Shown: piece by piece, positions 1 through 8,796 of the stretch
Position numbering within the stretch: position 1 is the stretch's first letter
How the letters are laid out: each line of letters begins with the position of its first letter
Assembly: GCA_001936135.1 (NCBI GenBank)
Contig: CP012816.1
Span: 3,345,501-3,409,500, forward strand
DNA length: 64,000 nt
Direction of reading: 5' to 3'
DNA from: Saccharomycopsis fibuligera x Saccharomycopsis cf. fibuligera
Lineage: Eukaryota > Ascomycota > Saccharomycetes > Ascoideales > Saccharomycopsidaceae
Notes under the pieces: model-generated
The model's input: the letters and a program-made list of their open reading frames with translations, nothing else
Databases searched by the model: none
What the model was told of the DNA's origin: nothing
Program-made: the position numbers and the translations under genes

Positions 1-2
1 CT

Positions 3-149
3 GCTAGACAGGCGTTACAACACCCTTGGTTTAGTGAATATACTGCATCGTTGGGTCCACAAATTGGCAACAGTAATAGTAGTAGTGATTTGCAGTACCA
101 AAATCAATACGGCGATGCTGCGAGACGCAATGTTCATCAGCTTGTGTAG
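3..149 (+). CDS. C-terminal end of a Ser/Thr protein kinase (partial)
   Basis: Only the last 48 codons of this gene are inside the window; the reading frame enters at base 3 and stops at the TAG at 147-149. The visible start ARQALQHPWFSE is the typical end of a eukaryotic protein kinase domain (subdomain XI: an invariant Arg region, then A-L-x-H-P-W-F). About 38 residues of Ser/Asn/Gln-rich tail follow. The family member cannot be told from this fragment: many CDK-like, CaMK-like and LAMMER kinases end this way. The class call is fairly safe, the subfamily is unknown. Confidence 0.6.
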   Translation, partial: ARQALQHPWFSEYTASLGPQIGNSNSSSDLQYQNQYGDAARRNVHQLV

Positions 150-1043
150 ATGCGAACTCTAAGGAGGATAGCATTATCAAAGAAATTATGTTCTAATAAC
201 TTTTCAAGGCTGGCTTTGCAAATGGTCTAATTTTTTAACATGTAGCCGTCTATCTATTGACCATTGTGATGTTATTCTTTGACCCTTCTTTTTACTTTTT
301 TTATTTTTTCAACTCACTTAATTACATCTAATGCTCTTGTTTAACGGTTGGTTATTGTATTGCTAAAGCTTCTCATCCATTTACTTTCGCTATAGTTAAT
401 TTTCATTTTTGTTAAGTTTTTTTACTTCATATCAGGTCTGGTTGGAGAATCAAGCACTTTTCTTATTCCAACTTATTTTATCATGATTCGACGTTTAGCA
501 ACTATACTGTCATACTTTATATATATTGAATAGAACATTATTAGCATTCATTTTCGTTTCGTAGGCAGTGGTATGCACATTGACTATTGAGGCATAGGAG
601 CAGAGAATTTTTCAATTTCTAGGGCCACAACTGGATTTAGTAAATCAGGTGCATTGTGGTCACCTTTAAAATGATAAAGGAAAACATGAAAAATTGAACA
701 AAACTTGAGTTGAAGTTGATGCAAAACTAGTCAAAAAGTATATTAATTTTTGATTGAGATTAATTATATGCATCTATTTATTTGTAAATTTATAACGAAT
801 GTCTTTAAAGAACTTAAATAGAAATAAAAAAATAAAACAATGGAGATAGTACACATATGCAGCAAAACAGATACACTATATAATAATATAAGAGATCAAA
901 TCTTGCATAATGGCCTCGCACAGTGGCTACAAAGTAAAATCATTAACTTCTAAGAACGGCGCTGCTCCTTAACATTAAAACTCAAAATTACTAGCGGGTA
1001 GTTAGTACTACCATCATATTACATAATATCCATTAATTATAAG
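150..1043. other. Intergenic region, no gene seen
   Basis: This AT-rich stretch lies between the convergent ends of the kinase gene and the protease-like gene. It holds short T-rich tracts and no open frame with protein-like composition. It probably contains the two 3' UTRs. Confidence 0.5.
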
Positions 1044-3119
1044 TCATAGAATCAAGTTAGTCAACTGATAAACCAAGACTGCCACCATACCATGTCTCAT
1101 CACAGAGCCTGAACCACTACCAATGACAAAGTCAAATTCAAACCTATGGTGAGCAGCAGCAGGGCCAGCAGCGCCATTATCACTAACGACTTTCATTATT
1201 GAAGAATACACCGATTGCTGAAAAGTAAATGCTGATGCAAATGTTGCTAATGACGACTGGCTACTGTCTTTGTCGTTGCTGGTACTGACGCTAACGGTAG
1301 AAGCTTGAGCTGCCAGAGTCATGCTTGCGTATGAAGACGTAGAAGATGTTGTTAGAACAGAAGATGTGAAAGATGATCTAGTGGACAGTGGAGTTGATGA
1401 AGAAGAAGATAATGATAACACAGAGGTGGACATAGCGGTACTATTAATACCGGCAATGCTAGTTACGCTTGCAAAACCAGCCAACCTAGATGAAAAGGAT
1501 ATGAGAGTAGAGTTATAACTTAGCGACCATTTGGAATGGAATCTAGATACTGAAGCAGGCCATGTAGCGGAAGGAGCAGTGCTTGTGACGTTGCTTGCGT
1601 AAGTTGTTGAAGGATGAGAGTAAGCAGGATTAAGGGATGTACCTATTATGGACCATCCTGAGGGTAATGGAGTGATACTGCTGCTGCTGGATTTTGAGCT
1701 ACATGCGGTGCTTGGGATGCTGGAAATGTTTCTAATAGCTTTATATCCCTTGTTATATAATGACGTTCCATTGTATCTCAAGGTATGTGCTTCTGCATTT
1801 AAAGAGTGACGATAATTTGTAATACTAGTTAACAGTTCGGTGCTATTGGGCTTGATAGAAAATGATCTTGAGACAGACTTACTATGTAGCACAGAATAAA
1901 GCAGTTTTTCTGAATTAACTTCAACATTAGCTTGTGCAATACTGACAAGTTTTCTGTCATTGTCAATGAACTGATAAACATATGTCAAGAAGCTGTTCCC
2001 TAGCACAATTGAGGCTTCCGATTGCAAGTATGTGCTCTCAAGATTATCTAGTGGCACAATTTTGAACCCACATTTTCCAGAATGTTTGGTACCATCCTCT
2101 AATATACTGGCAACGAGCGACTTCACGGGCACCAAAATTTCACTGTTTCCAATCTTCAATGCGAGGTATTTCGCATCATTTTCAGTAAGAGCATTAGGGC
2201 TATTTTGGCAATTAACATTAAATAAGTTGTAGTCTTTGTTGAAAGAATGAGTGATGTTGAGATTTTTCAAAATACTGCTGATCTTATCTTTTGGCATATA
2301 TATGAGTTCTTTTGATCTATCAAAAATTACATTACTTTTGGTATTTTCAAGGTTGGTTTTCCGTGGGTTAGCTCCTTTAGTGTCAGAGACAACATAAACT
2401 TGGTTCAAAGGATATGTCTCACTTTCAGCAGCTGTTTTTGAAAGGCCAAAACTGCTTAATTTTCCCGAATAGTAAGATCTTTGTTCATTCGGTTGACTGA
2501 CAAAGCTCACAGTACCACTTCCGATTGAACTCGAGCTGTTTTGTGCCGATAAATGGATACTATAGCTTGTTGCGTTGGTTAGTTTTTGCTGTAGAAGACG
2601 CTCCCTCATGTTGCTATTGGTAATGCTTTTTTCACTGCTGCTGCTAGTGGTCCCACCTAAGCCAATTGAGGCATTAATGATTGGGTGTAATAGTGCATTA
2701 TTCGTCACTGACCGCACAAACACATTTTTGACACTCTGTGACAATATGTCCATATTTTCTTCCTTCCATTGGCCTGTATTGTTATTCATGCTGGATATGG
2801 CGGTTCTTGTGTTATTATGTAAGAAATATTTGGACAGACTGACCCAGACATCGGGGCTAGAAAAATCAATGGCTGCTGAGACTTCCTCGCTATTAATTTT
2901 GATCTTCGCCACATAGTACACGTAATCAATTATTTTCGACTTTTGATTTAATGAAGAGGACAGGTCTACGAAAATCTGCCTGGAATTTATTGTGCTGCAA
3001 TTGCTGGGAGTTGTCTGATATAGTAGGTTAAAATTGATGGTGGTGCTCAAGGCAAGCACAGAGAGCAAATGATTGGCAATGATGGAAAGTAGCACAGCAA
3101 TGCTCAACAACCTTGCCAT
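1044..3119 (-). CDS. Aspartyl-protease-like GPI-anchored surface protein with altered catalytic motifs
   Basis: The 691-residue product has a hydrophobic signal peptide (about residues 1-23), a pepsin-like region (about 45-400) and a long Ser/Thr-rich stalk (about 405-650). It ends in a Gly/Ser-rich segment and a hydrophobic tail, as in GPI-anchored yapsins and secreted aspartyl proteases. The N-lobe motif, normally D-T-G-S-S-D-x-W, reads DFSSPDVW around Asp85. The C-lobe motif, normally D-S/T-G-T, reads IFDRSKELIYMP around Asp267. Both aspartates are kept, but the flanking Thr/Ser-Gly of the active-site loops is lost in both lobes. None of the changed residues is a CTG codon, so the recoded genetic code does not explain this. 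It is probably a catalytically dead or very divergent yapsin-like cell-wall protein. The alternative is a fast-evolving active enzyme. Confidence 0.7.
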   Translation of the reverse strand: MARLLSIAVLLSIIANHLLSVLALSTTINFNLLYQTTPSNCSTINSRQIFVDLSSSLNQKSKIIDYVYYVAKIKINSEEVSAAIDFSSPDVWVSLSKYFLHNNTRTAISSMNNNTGQWKEENMDILSQSVKNVFVRSVTNNALLHPIINASIGLGGTTSSSSEKSITNSNMRERLLQQKLTNATSYSIHLSAQNSSSSIGSGTVSFVSQPNEQRSYYSGKLSSFGLSKTAAESETYPLNQVYVVSDTKGANPRKTNLENTKSNVIFDRSKELIYMPKDKISSILKNLNITHSFNKDYNLFNVNCQNSPNALTENDAKYLALKIGNSEILVPVKSLVASILEDGTKHSGKCGFKIVPLDNLESTYLQSEASIVLGNSFLTYVYQFIDNDRKLVSIAQANVEVNSEKLLYSVLHSKSVSRSFSIKPNSTELLTSITNYRHSLNAEAHTLRYNGTSLYNKGYKAIRNISSIPSTACSSKSSSSSITPLPSGWSIIGTSLNPAYSHPSTTYASNVTSTAPSATWPASVSRFHSKWSLSYNSTLISFSSRLAGFASVTSIAGINSTAMSTSVLSLSSSSSTPLSTRSSFTSSVLTTSSTSSYASMTLAAQASTVSVSTSNDKDSSQSSLATFASAFTFQQSVYSSIMKVVSDNGAAGPAAAHHRFEFDFVIGSGSGSVMRHGMVAVLVYQLTNLIL

Positions 3120-3547
3120 TCTTTTCTTTGATCAAGTTCACTGCTAATAGATTTTCTGTTTTAAAAAACTGAAAGAAAATAAGATATTAAAAATTTTTAT
3201 CAATGGATGATATCCCAACGGCGGAGTACCAGTTAAATATACGGTGCTGCTGTTAGATAGTGGTTGCATTATACATAGGCAAACGCACCCGCAGATTGTG
3301 TGGATCCACCTATCATGCATATGTTACCAAGTTCCAGTGGTGCTTAAGTCCTGGGTGCAATGCTGGATTAGCAACACAGAGTTAGAATCGCAATTAACGG
3401 AATCCAGATAGATGTACGCGGTTTAGTTAAACAAAGAGGCAAGTAATGTGAACTTATAAGTATAACAGAGGTTGATATTAAACATAGGAAAGAAAAAAAG
3501 TCAATTAACATATACAGGTTGAGAATAGTTCTCAAACTTTTAAAAAA
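3120..3547. other. Intergenic region between the protease-like gene start and tRNA-Val
   Basis: This is the promoter side of the protease-like gene and the 3' flank of tRNA-Val. I see no coding frame. The T-run just downstream of the tRNA (A6 on the + strand at 3542-3547) serves as the Pol III stop. Confidence 0.5.
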
Positions 3548-3621
3548 TGATTCCGCCCAGGATCGAACTGGGGACGTTCTGCGTGTTAAGCAGATGCCAT
3601 AACCAACTAGACCACGCAACC
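3548..3621 (-). tRNA. tRNA-Val (anticodon AAC)
   Basis: The 74-nt cloverleaf reads from GGTTGCG at 3621 to the discriminator A at 3548. The anticodon loop is TTAACAC (AAC, Val) and the T-loop GTTCGATCC is intact. A run of six T follows on the minus strand, as expected for a Pol III terminator. The acceptor stem pairs except at position 5/68, where G faces G. The second copy at 38240-38313 has T-A there. The D-loop also differs by one base. The gene may be functional with a weakened acceptor stem, or decaying. Confidence 0.92.
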
Positions 3622-3674
3622 ATTATTGGTGGATTTTCTTTTGTGTAGTAAAAAGTTATTTTATACTTAAGTAC

Positions 3675-4083
3675 TGAAGACGAACATTGAGTTGTTGGAT
3701 TTATACCAATTAACATCTTTCATACCGTCCATTTGGTATAATCTCCTTTTTGGTAAACTGCCTTTTGCGGCCGAGAACATTTGAACGCACGCATGGTTGC
3801 TAAGGAGAACAACATCAGATGTGATGGAAAATTTAACATCACCTGAGCATTATGGGTGAGGAATGAAATTATTATATATAGTCTGAAAGACAGAATGTTT
3901 TTATTAAATGATATAGTTTATAATAAGCAAGGAATATAAGACCAATTTCATTACTCAAGAAAAATATTAGTATCTCAGTAAGTGGCTATCCTTCACTACT
4001 AGAGGAGAGACTAGTCTAACCAGTGCTATCCAGAGGGGACAACCTCAGGTATGGGTAGCAGATATAGTCACTATACTCCGACA
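3675..4083 (-). repeat. Solo LTR, family B
   Basis: On the minus strand this reads TGTCGGAGTATAGTGAC at the start and ends near AACTCAATGTTCGTCTTCA, about 409 bp in all. It has a TATATATAA box, and it resembles the + strand segment beginning at 37355 over several hundred bases. It lies 53 bp upstream of tRNA-Val, the usual landing site of yeast retrotransposons. I see no internal gag/pol sequence. No convincing target-site duplication is visible, so the ends are approximate. Confidence 0.65.
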
Positions 4084-4136
4084 TGAGTTCTGAAACATCA
4101 AATTACAAAACGTAATTTCATTACTGTTTATAGAAT

Positions 4137-4176
4137 GAAATGCTGATACAGGGTTCATAATTTTGGATGTAAGTAT
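4137..4176 (+). repeat. Degenerate family A LTR start
   Basis: The segment matches the 5' part of the family A LTRs (TGCTGATATCTCAGGGTTCA) with small deletions. It continues into a TTTTGGATGTAAGTAT-like stretch comparable to the copy at 37875. Beyond about 4180 the match is lost. It looks like an old truncated LTR. Confidence 0.45.
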
Positions 4177-4179
4177 GGT

Positions 4180-5227
4180 TCCTTTCAATCCAACTTCCCA
4201 TGTGTGTTCTTCTAATACACTGCTACATCTGAACTGACTCTTATATTTCTTGTCCAATCTGTCTGTCTACTGTCTGTTTGTTCTTATTTGACTTTTCCTT
4301 TTCTTCTCTAATCTAAGCTTAAAATAAGTCATAACACAACAGATATCTATCGAATTGTATATATATGTAACTAATAGATTACTCCCGATATACCCTTAAC
4401 TCTTATTGGCATATTTAAATGATCCAAGCTTTAGCAAAATCTATAATTGGTACGCATCATTTAACATACCATGTATTATAATAGTATGTTGAACTTTGTC
4501 CATGCTCCAAAATACTGTTTTGTTAGTGCGTAGGAGATGTAATTTAAGTTTCCTCTATTGGATTATATAGATAAGTCTATAAGATTATAATTTCTGTCAT
4601 ATAGTGAAACTTAGAAAATTTTAATTAGGGTATTGGTCATGTTTACATAATAATTCCCAATTTGGCTATGAACTAAAAGAAATCATATTAGCTTGCATAC
4701 GTATATATATTATAGATGATCTATAATTTTTGCGTTTATGTTTATATTTATGCTCTTAAGATAATAATTACAACCTTCGTATATTAATTCCATTTCAAGG
4801 TTTTCTATTTTATTTTTAATAACATTGACTCGATGACACATATACAATTATACTTTGATTTATATTACTGCTGAGGCCTTTACTTTATGACAACACGGTA
4901 TCCAGACCAAGGACCAAAACCAACGGGGTTATTGTGGACTATACTTGTACACAATAATACGATATCTAAATATGGCAAAGGCCATATAGAAATTTCCCAA
5001 TGGTACACTGAAGGCACTGGTAGCAACAAGACCTTCGTGTCTTCTGCTGACAAAAACAAATTTATTACAAGCAACAAAACTACAATCTTCAATTATTCAA
5101 AGGCTTTATTTATCACTCAATCTAATAGCAATTTTATTTAGCCAAAAACTAAATATTGCACAATAATATACAAGATTACCCATCTACCTTTTTCAATTAA
5201 ATTCCTCTAATATAACTAGCCAAACAT
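4180..5227. other. AT-rich intergenic region
   Basis: This region lies between the LTR debris and the GYF gene end. It holds one short open frame on each strand around 4880-5141 (84 codons on +, 70 codons on -), neither of which I recognise. Otherwise it shows only AT-rich sequence with short microsatellites. Confidence 0.45.
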
Positions 5228-8200
5228 TCAGCGTCTGTTCTTTTTCTTCGAAGTAGTAGTAGTCCATTCATCTTCTTCTTCATTGTCAGGATCCATATTC
5301 AATGCATCCTCCCAATTGCTGACAAATTTCTCAACAGATCTTCTTCTTTTAATGAATTCATCAGCAAATCTGCGGCCATTAATGATTTTGGAAGATGAAT
5401 AAATTGTATCAGAGATTAAATCTCTTGAGTCGGTGCTGCATGGAAACTGGAAAAACATTCTTAATAATTCTTCCTTGTTAACACCCCTATTTAAGTCACG
5501 TAACTCAGCACGACACCATGCCAAAAATTCACGGCGTTGCTTGTTGTTAGTATTGTTACTGTTGTTACTATACAAGTAAGAACTGCTTGATGATGGACTG
5601 GCAACGGTAGGTCCAGCGGTGCCAGCAGCAGAAACAGATCTTAATTGTGATGGTGTTTGAACTTTAGATGCATTGCTAGTGGTGACTCTCATTTGTACCT
5701 TTGAACCACCGGCTGGTTTCTTTGGAGCACCAGCAACAACTGTCCAGCTGTTGTTACTACTGTCAGTAGCATACTTTTCATTAGCAACACTAGCAAAAGT
5801 CGCACCCTTTGGACCGGAAACTGAGCTAATGGCGGCAGCATTAGCAGCATTAGTAGCAGAACGTTTCTTGGCAGCTTCTTCTCTTTGAATATCCAAAAGA
5901 GTCTTGGTTGGAAGAGCATTTTTACCTTGAGCAACACTAGCCCACCCAGCAGTACCTGGCAAAGTTTTCTTTGCGGCAGCAGCGGCAGCTTGTTTCTGTT
6001 GCTCTTGTTCCTCGGAAAGTGCTTCTTTAAAGAATGCGTCTCTTTGTGCAGCTCTTTGTTGTTCAAGTAATTTCTCTTGCTTAGCTTTCTCGGCGGCTTC
6101 CATCTGTTGAATTTCCTTCAAAGTCAATGGTTTGCCGTTAGCATCTTTCTTCGTGTCTGTAGAGGTAGTTGTTTTAGCCCATGGTGCTAGGTTAGATCTG
6201 GTAGACGTAGCTGGCACTAACTTTTCAATAACTGAAGATTGCGTTTTCTTAGTGTTGGCGGTGATATCGGAAATTGAAGATTTCTTGTTAGCATCTTTGG
6301 TAGTTGGGACAGTGGAAGCAGTAGCAGCGATAGCGTTACCAACTGATTCTTGAGAAAGAGTGTTTTTCTTTTTATCTTTTTTAGATTTCTTTGTGGTTTC
6401 TTCTTTGCCTCTGTTTGAAATTGTAGTAGCTGCCTTTGATTTTGGTTCTTCATGCTGATCTGCGGTAACTTTCGCCTGTTTAATCGTCGCTGGTGACTCG
6501 CTAGTCGCAACAGCGGCAACGGAATCTGGCTTAACAGACTCAACTTTATCAAAATCGTCATCTTTCAAAACGCTACCCAACAAAAGTGAACTAATATGAT
6601 CTTGGTCGATGACTAATGGCTGTTGCAGTTGCAGTTGCAGTTGCAGTTGCAGTTGCAGTTGCAGTTGTGATTGTTGCAGGTCAATACCACCAGCATTACC
6701 ACCAAATAACTTGGAGCCCGTAATAATTGGACTAGCATGGTTTGAAAATAAACTGTTTGCTCCAGTGCCACCAAAACTGTTTCCGGTATTTTGCACCGAC
6801 AATGCTGATTGCTGACCAGCAGGCTGTTGAACAACATTGACATTAGTGAAAGAGTTAGAAACAGATAAAGGAGCATGACTGTAAAAAGGAGATTGATTTC
6901 CTAGTCTTGAAGAACCAGGCAAAGTTTCACCCAAGTTGAATGTTTCTTGACTAGCATTCAAATTGGTTAAGCTGGAGTTGTTAAGAGCTGGTCTGTAGCC
7001 ATTATTGCTCCAGGTTTGCTGAATCAAATTCGAACGAGGAGTACCCCAGCCGTTAGCTGAGATGTTTTGAAAGCCACTGCCACCAGTAGCAGTAGCAGAA
7101 ATAGGAGCTGCAACAGTGGCGCCTGCACCAGTAAGACTATTATCCAACAATCCAGGATCCGCTGGTGCACCAGCTGCAGTAGTTGGCGCAGCAGTGCCGG
7201 CACCAGTTACGTTTCCTTGATTGTGAAAAAAATTGGACGTATGGGATAAAGCTGGAGAAGCAGTTCCTCCATTAATGCCAGTATTATTGAAAAATACTGA
7301 GTGCAGAGATGGTGCGTCACTCAACTGATTGAATGGGCTTTGTGCAGTAGTTGGTGCAGTGCCCGGCTGGTGAAAATTTGATACAATTGCTGGCAATGGT
7401 ACAAGGAACGGTTGCAAGGAGTTTTGAACACGATTGATAAACTGGTTCAATGAAGTGTGATTAGGCTCTTCTGCTCTTCGAATTTGCAAATCTGGAGGCA
7501 AATAACCTTGAGAATACCAGTTATGCATCAAAGTACCGTTGAAAGGACCCTGTTCTTGATTGGAGGGATCCAAGTAGTACCAGTTAGTCTTATCGGGAGG
7601 CACAGTGAAAAGACCAGGAGGTGCATTGTGAGGAGAATGCACTGAATTCAATAAGGACTTGCTTGATATCCTTTCAAGAAGGGAAGTTGGATTGATGCCT
7701 GGGCTACTGGTACCGCTTAACGCTGCCGCAGCAGTGGCATTGCCCTCGCCACCGCCACCACCGCCATTAGCAGAGTTTCCAGTGGCGGGCTGCTGACTTG
7801 CAGAGTCCCATCCACTACTTGAAGCATTAGCGCTATTCAATGACAAATTGTGTAGATCAGCACTGAGCAGGGATCCCGCTTCAATATTACTGACGCTATT
7901 GAGATTGTTGGACTGGGATGAACCATCTTCAGGGTCAGTGGAGGTAGTGGCATCTTCCTGGTGGCTATTCAAAACGACGTGCAAAATGTTCGTTGGTTTT
8001 GAGTATCTGTAATTTTCGTTTGACTTTTGAGGTATAAGCTCGTTGTTTGCCTCCATGGATCTCAATATTTCAAACATCTCAGAAAGAGAGTATCTCCGAC
8101 TCTTTTCGTTTGGCACGATGGTCTTTGTGTGAGCCAAGGCATCTCTGACATCGAAGTTGGGGCTCTTGGCGGCCGAGCCATTTGCGGAAGTAGGGGTGAC

Positions 8201-8257
8201 ATCGTTATCTGGAGCAGGCGACTTTTCGTCTTGATTGCTATTAGGCTTTGGGCGCAT
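5228..8257 (-). CDS. GYF-domain protein (SMY2/SYH1, GIGYF family)
   Basis: The 1009-residue protein has a GYF domain at about 225-275 (W-Y-Y-L-D, Q-G-P-F, M-x-x-W-Y-x-x-G-Y-L), which binds proline-rich peptides. In yeast and animals this family acts in mRNA decay, translational repression and ER-Golgi traffic. Near the N-terminus RRYSLSEMFEIL (about 54-65) resembles the eIF4E/4EHP-binding motif of GIGYF proteins. Low-complexity Asn/Ser/Ala/Gly regions follow the domain, then a CAA-CTG hexanucleotide repeat at 6623-6670, a Lys/Glu-rich coiled-coil-like part, and a conserved C-terminal block (about 905-975, from L-A-W-C-R-A-E-L). If CUG is serine, the Leu-Gln repeat is really a Ser-Gln repeat. 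SMY2 and SYH1 cannot be separated from sequence alone. Confidence 0.88.
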   Translation of the reverse strand: MRPKPNSNQDEKSPAPDNDVTPTSANGSAAKSPNFDVRDALAHTKTIVPNEKSRRYSLSEMFEILRSMEANNELIPQKSNENYRYSKPTNILHVVLNSHQEDATTSTDPEDGSSQSNNLNSVSNIEAGSLLSADLHNLSLNSANASSSGWDSASQQPATGNSANGGGGGGEGNATAAAALSGTSSPGINPTSLLERISSKSLLNSVHSPHNAPPGLFTVPPDKTNWYYLDPSNQEQGPFNGTLMHNWYSQGYLPPDLQIRRAEEPNHTSLNQFINRVQNSLQPFLVPLPAIVSNFHQPGTAPTTAQSPFNQLSDAPSLHSVFFNNTGINGGTASPALSHTSNFFHNQGNVTGAGTAAPTTAAGAPADPGLLDNSLTGAGATVAAPISATATGGSGFQNISANGWGTPRSNLIQQTWSNNGYRPALNNSSLTNLNASQETFNLGETLPGSSRLGNQSPFYSHAPLSVSNSFTNVNVVQQPAGQQSALSVQNTGNSFGGTGANSLFSNHASPIITGSKLFGGNAGGIDLQQSQLQLQLQLQLQLQLQQPLVIDQDHISSLLLGSVLKDDDFDKVESVKPDSVAAVATSESPATIKQAKVTADQHEEPKSKAATTISNRGKEETTKKSKKDKKKNTLSQESVGNAIAATASTVPTTKDANKKSSISDITANTKKTQSSVIEKLVPATSTRSNLAPWAKTTTSTDTKKDANGKPLTLKEIQQMEAAEKAKQEKLLEQQRAAQRDAFFKEALSEEQEQQKQAAAAAAKKTLPGTAGWASVAQGKNALPTKTLLDIQREEAAKKRSATNAANAAAISSVSGPKGATFASVANEKYATDSSNNSWTVVAGAPKKPAGGSKVQMRVTTSNASKVQTPSQLRSVSAAGTAGPTVASPSSSSSYLYSNNSNNTNNKQRREFLAWCRAELRDLNRGVNKEELLRMFFQFPCSTDSRDLISDTIYSSSKIINGRRFADEFIKRRRSVEKFVSNWEDALNMDPDNEEEDEWTTTTSKKKNRR
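6623..6670 (-). repeat. (CAA CTG)n hexanucleotide repeat inside the GYF gene
   Basis: Seven perfect CTGCAA units plus one TCACAA unit lie in frame in the GYF protein gene. Under the standard code they give (Leu-Gln); under CUG-Ser decoding they give an uninterrupted (Ser-Gln) array. The repeat number is likely to vary between strains. Confidence 0.9.
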
Positions 8258-8796
8258 CCTGTTGTTGTTAGTATTTGATTCTATATTGCAATATTATTGC
8301 CTAAATGTACCCGTAAATTGAGATGGAAAAGGCAGCAGAAAAGGAACAAAAAGACATACCAGGAAGGACCGAAGGACAAGGAGGACGTTTGTGACATTGG
8401 ATCTGTGTGAAAATGTGATAAATAATGTTTCAATTGTGTGTGCTTTGGGGCGTCTGGTAGTGGTGTTTTGCAGTGTATTTGAACAAAACGTAAAAATTTT
8501 TTCTATTGGATGAAAAATAAAATAAATAAAATAATAAAATTAAAAGATTTGCACGAGACAGATTGCACGGTTAGGAGCACTGCACAGGGCATCACAAACA
8601 GCTTCAGTCAATAAACCAATATCAATGCCAGACAATCAGCACAAGACAACCAAAAACAGAAAACTACCGCCAGCAACCCACTATTCAGTCCACTTAACTG
8701 TAACTTACTTGTTGTCAAACTATTTCAATCTACTAATAACAGCACACTCACACCCACACCCACTGCTACCTATTCTCTCACTTCCATTTCACCACA
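8258..8796. promoter_or_regulatory. Shared divergent promoter region of the GYF and POM33-like genes
   Basis: The two genes are transcribed away from each other from this 539-bp stretch. It contains an AT-rich core (about 8490-8545) and a CA-rich leader before the POM33 start. I recognise no specific binding site. Confidence 0.5.
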
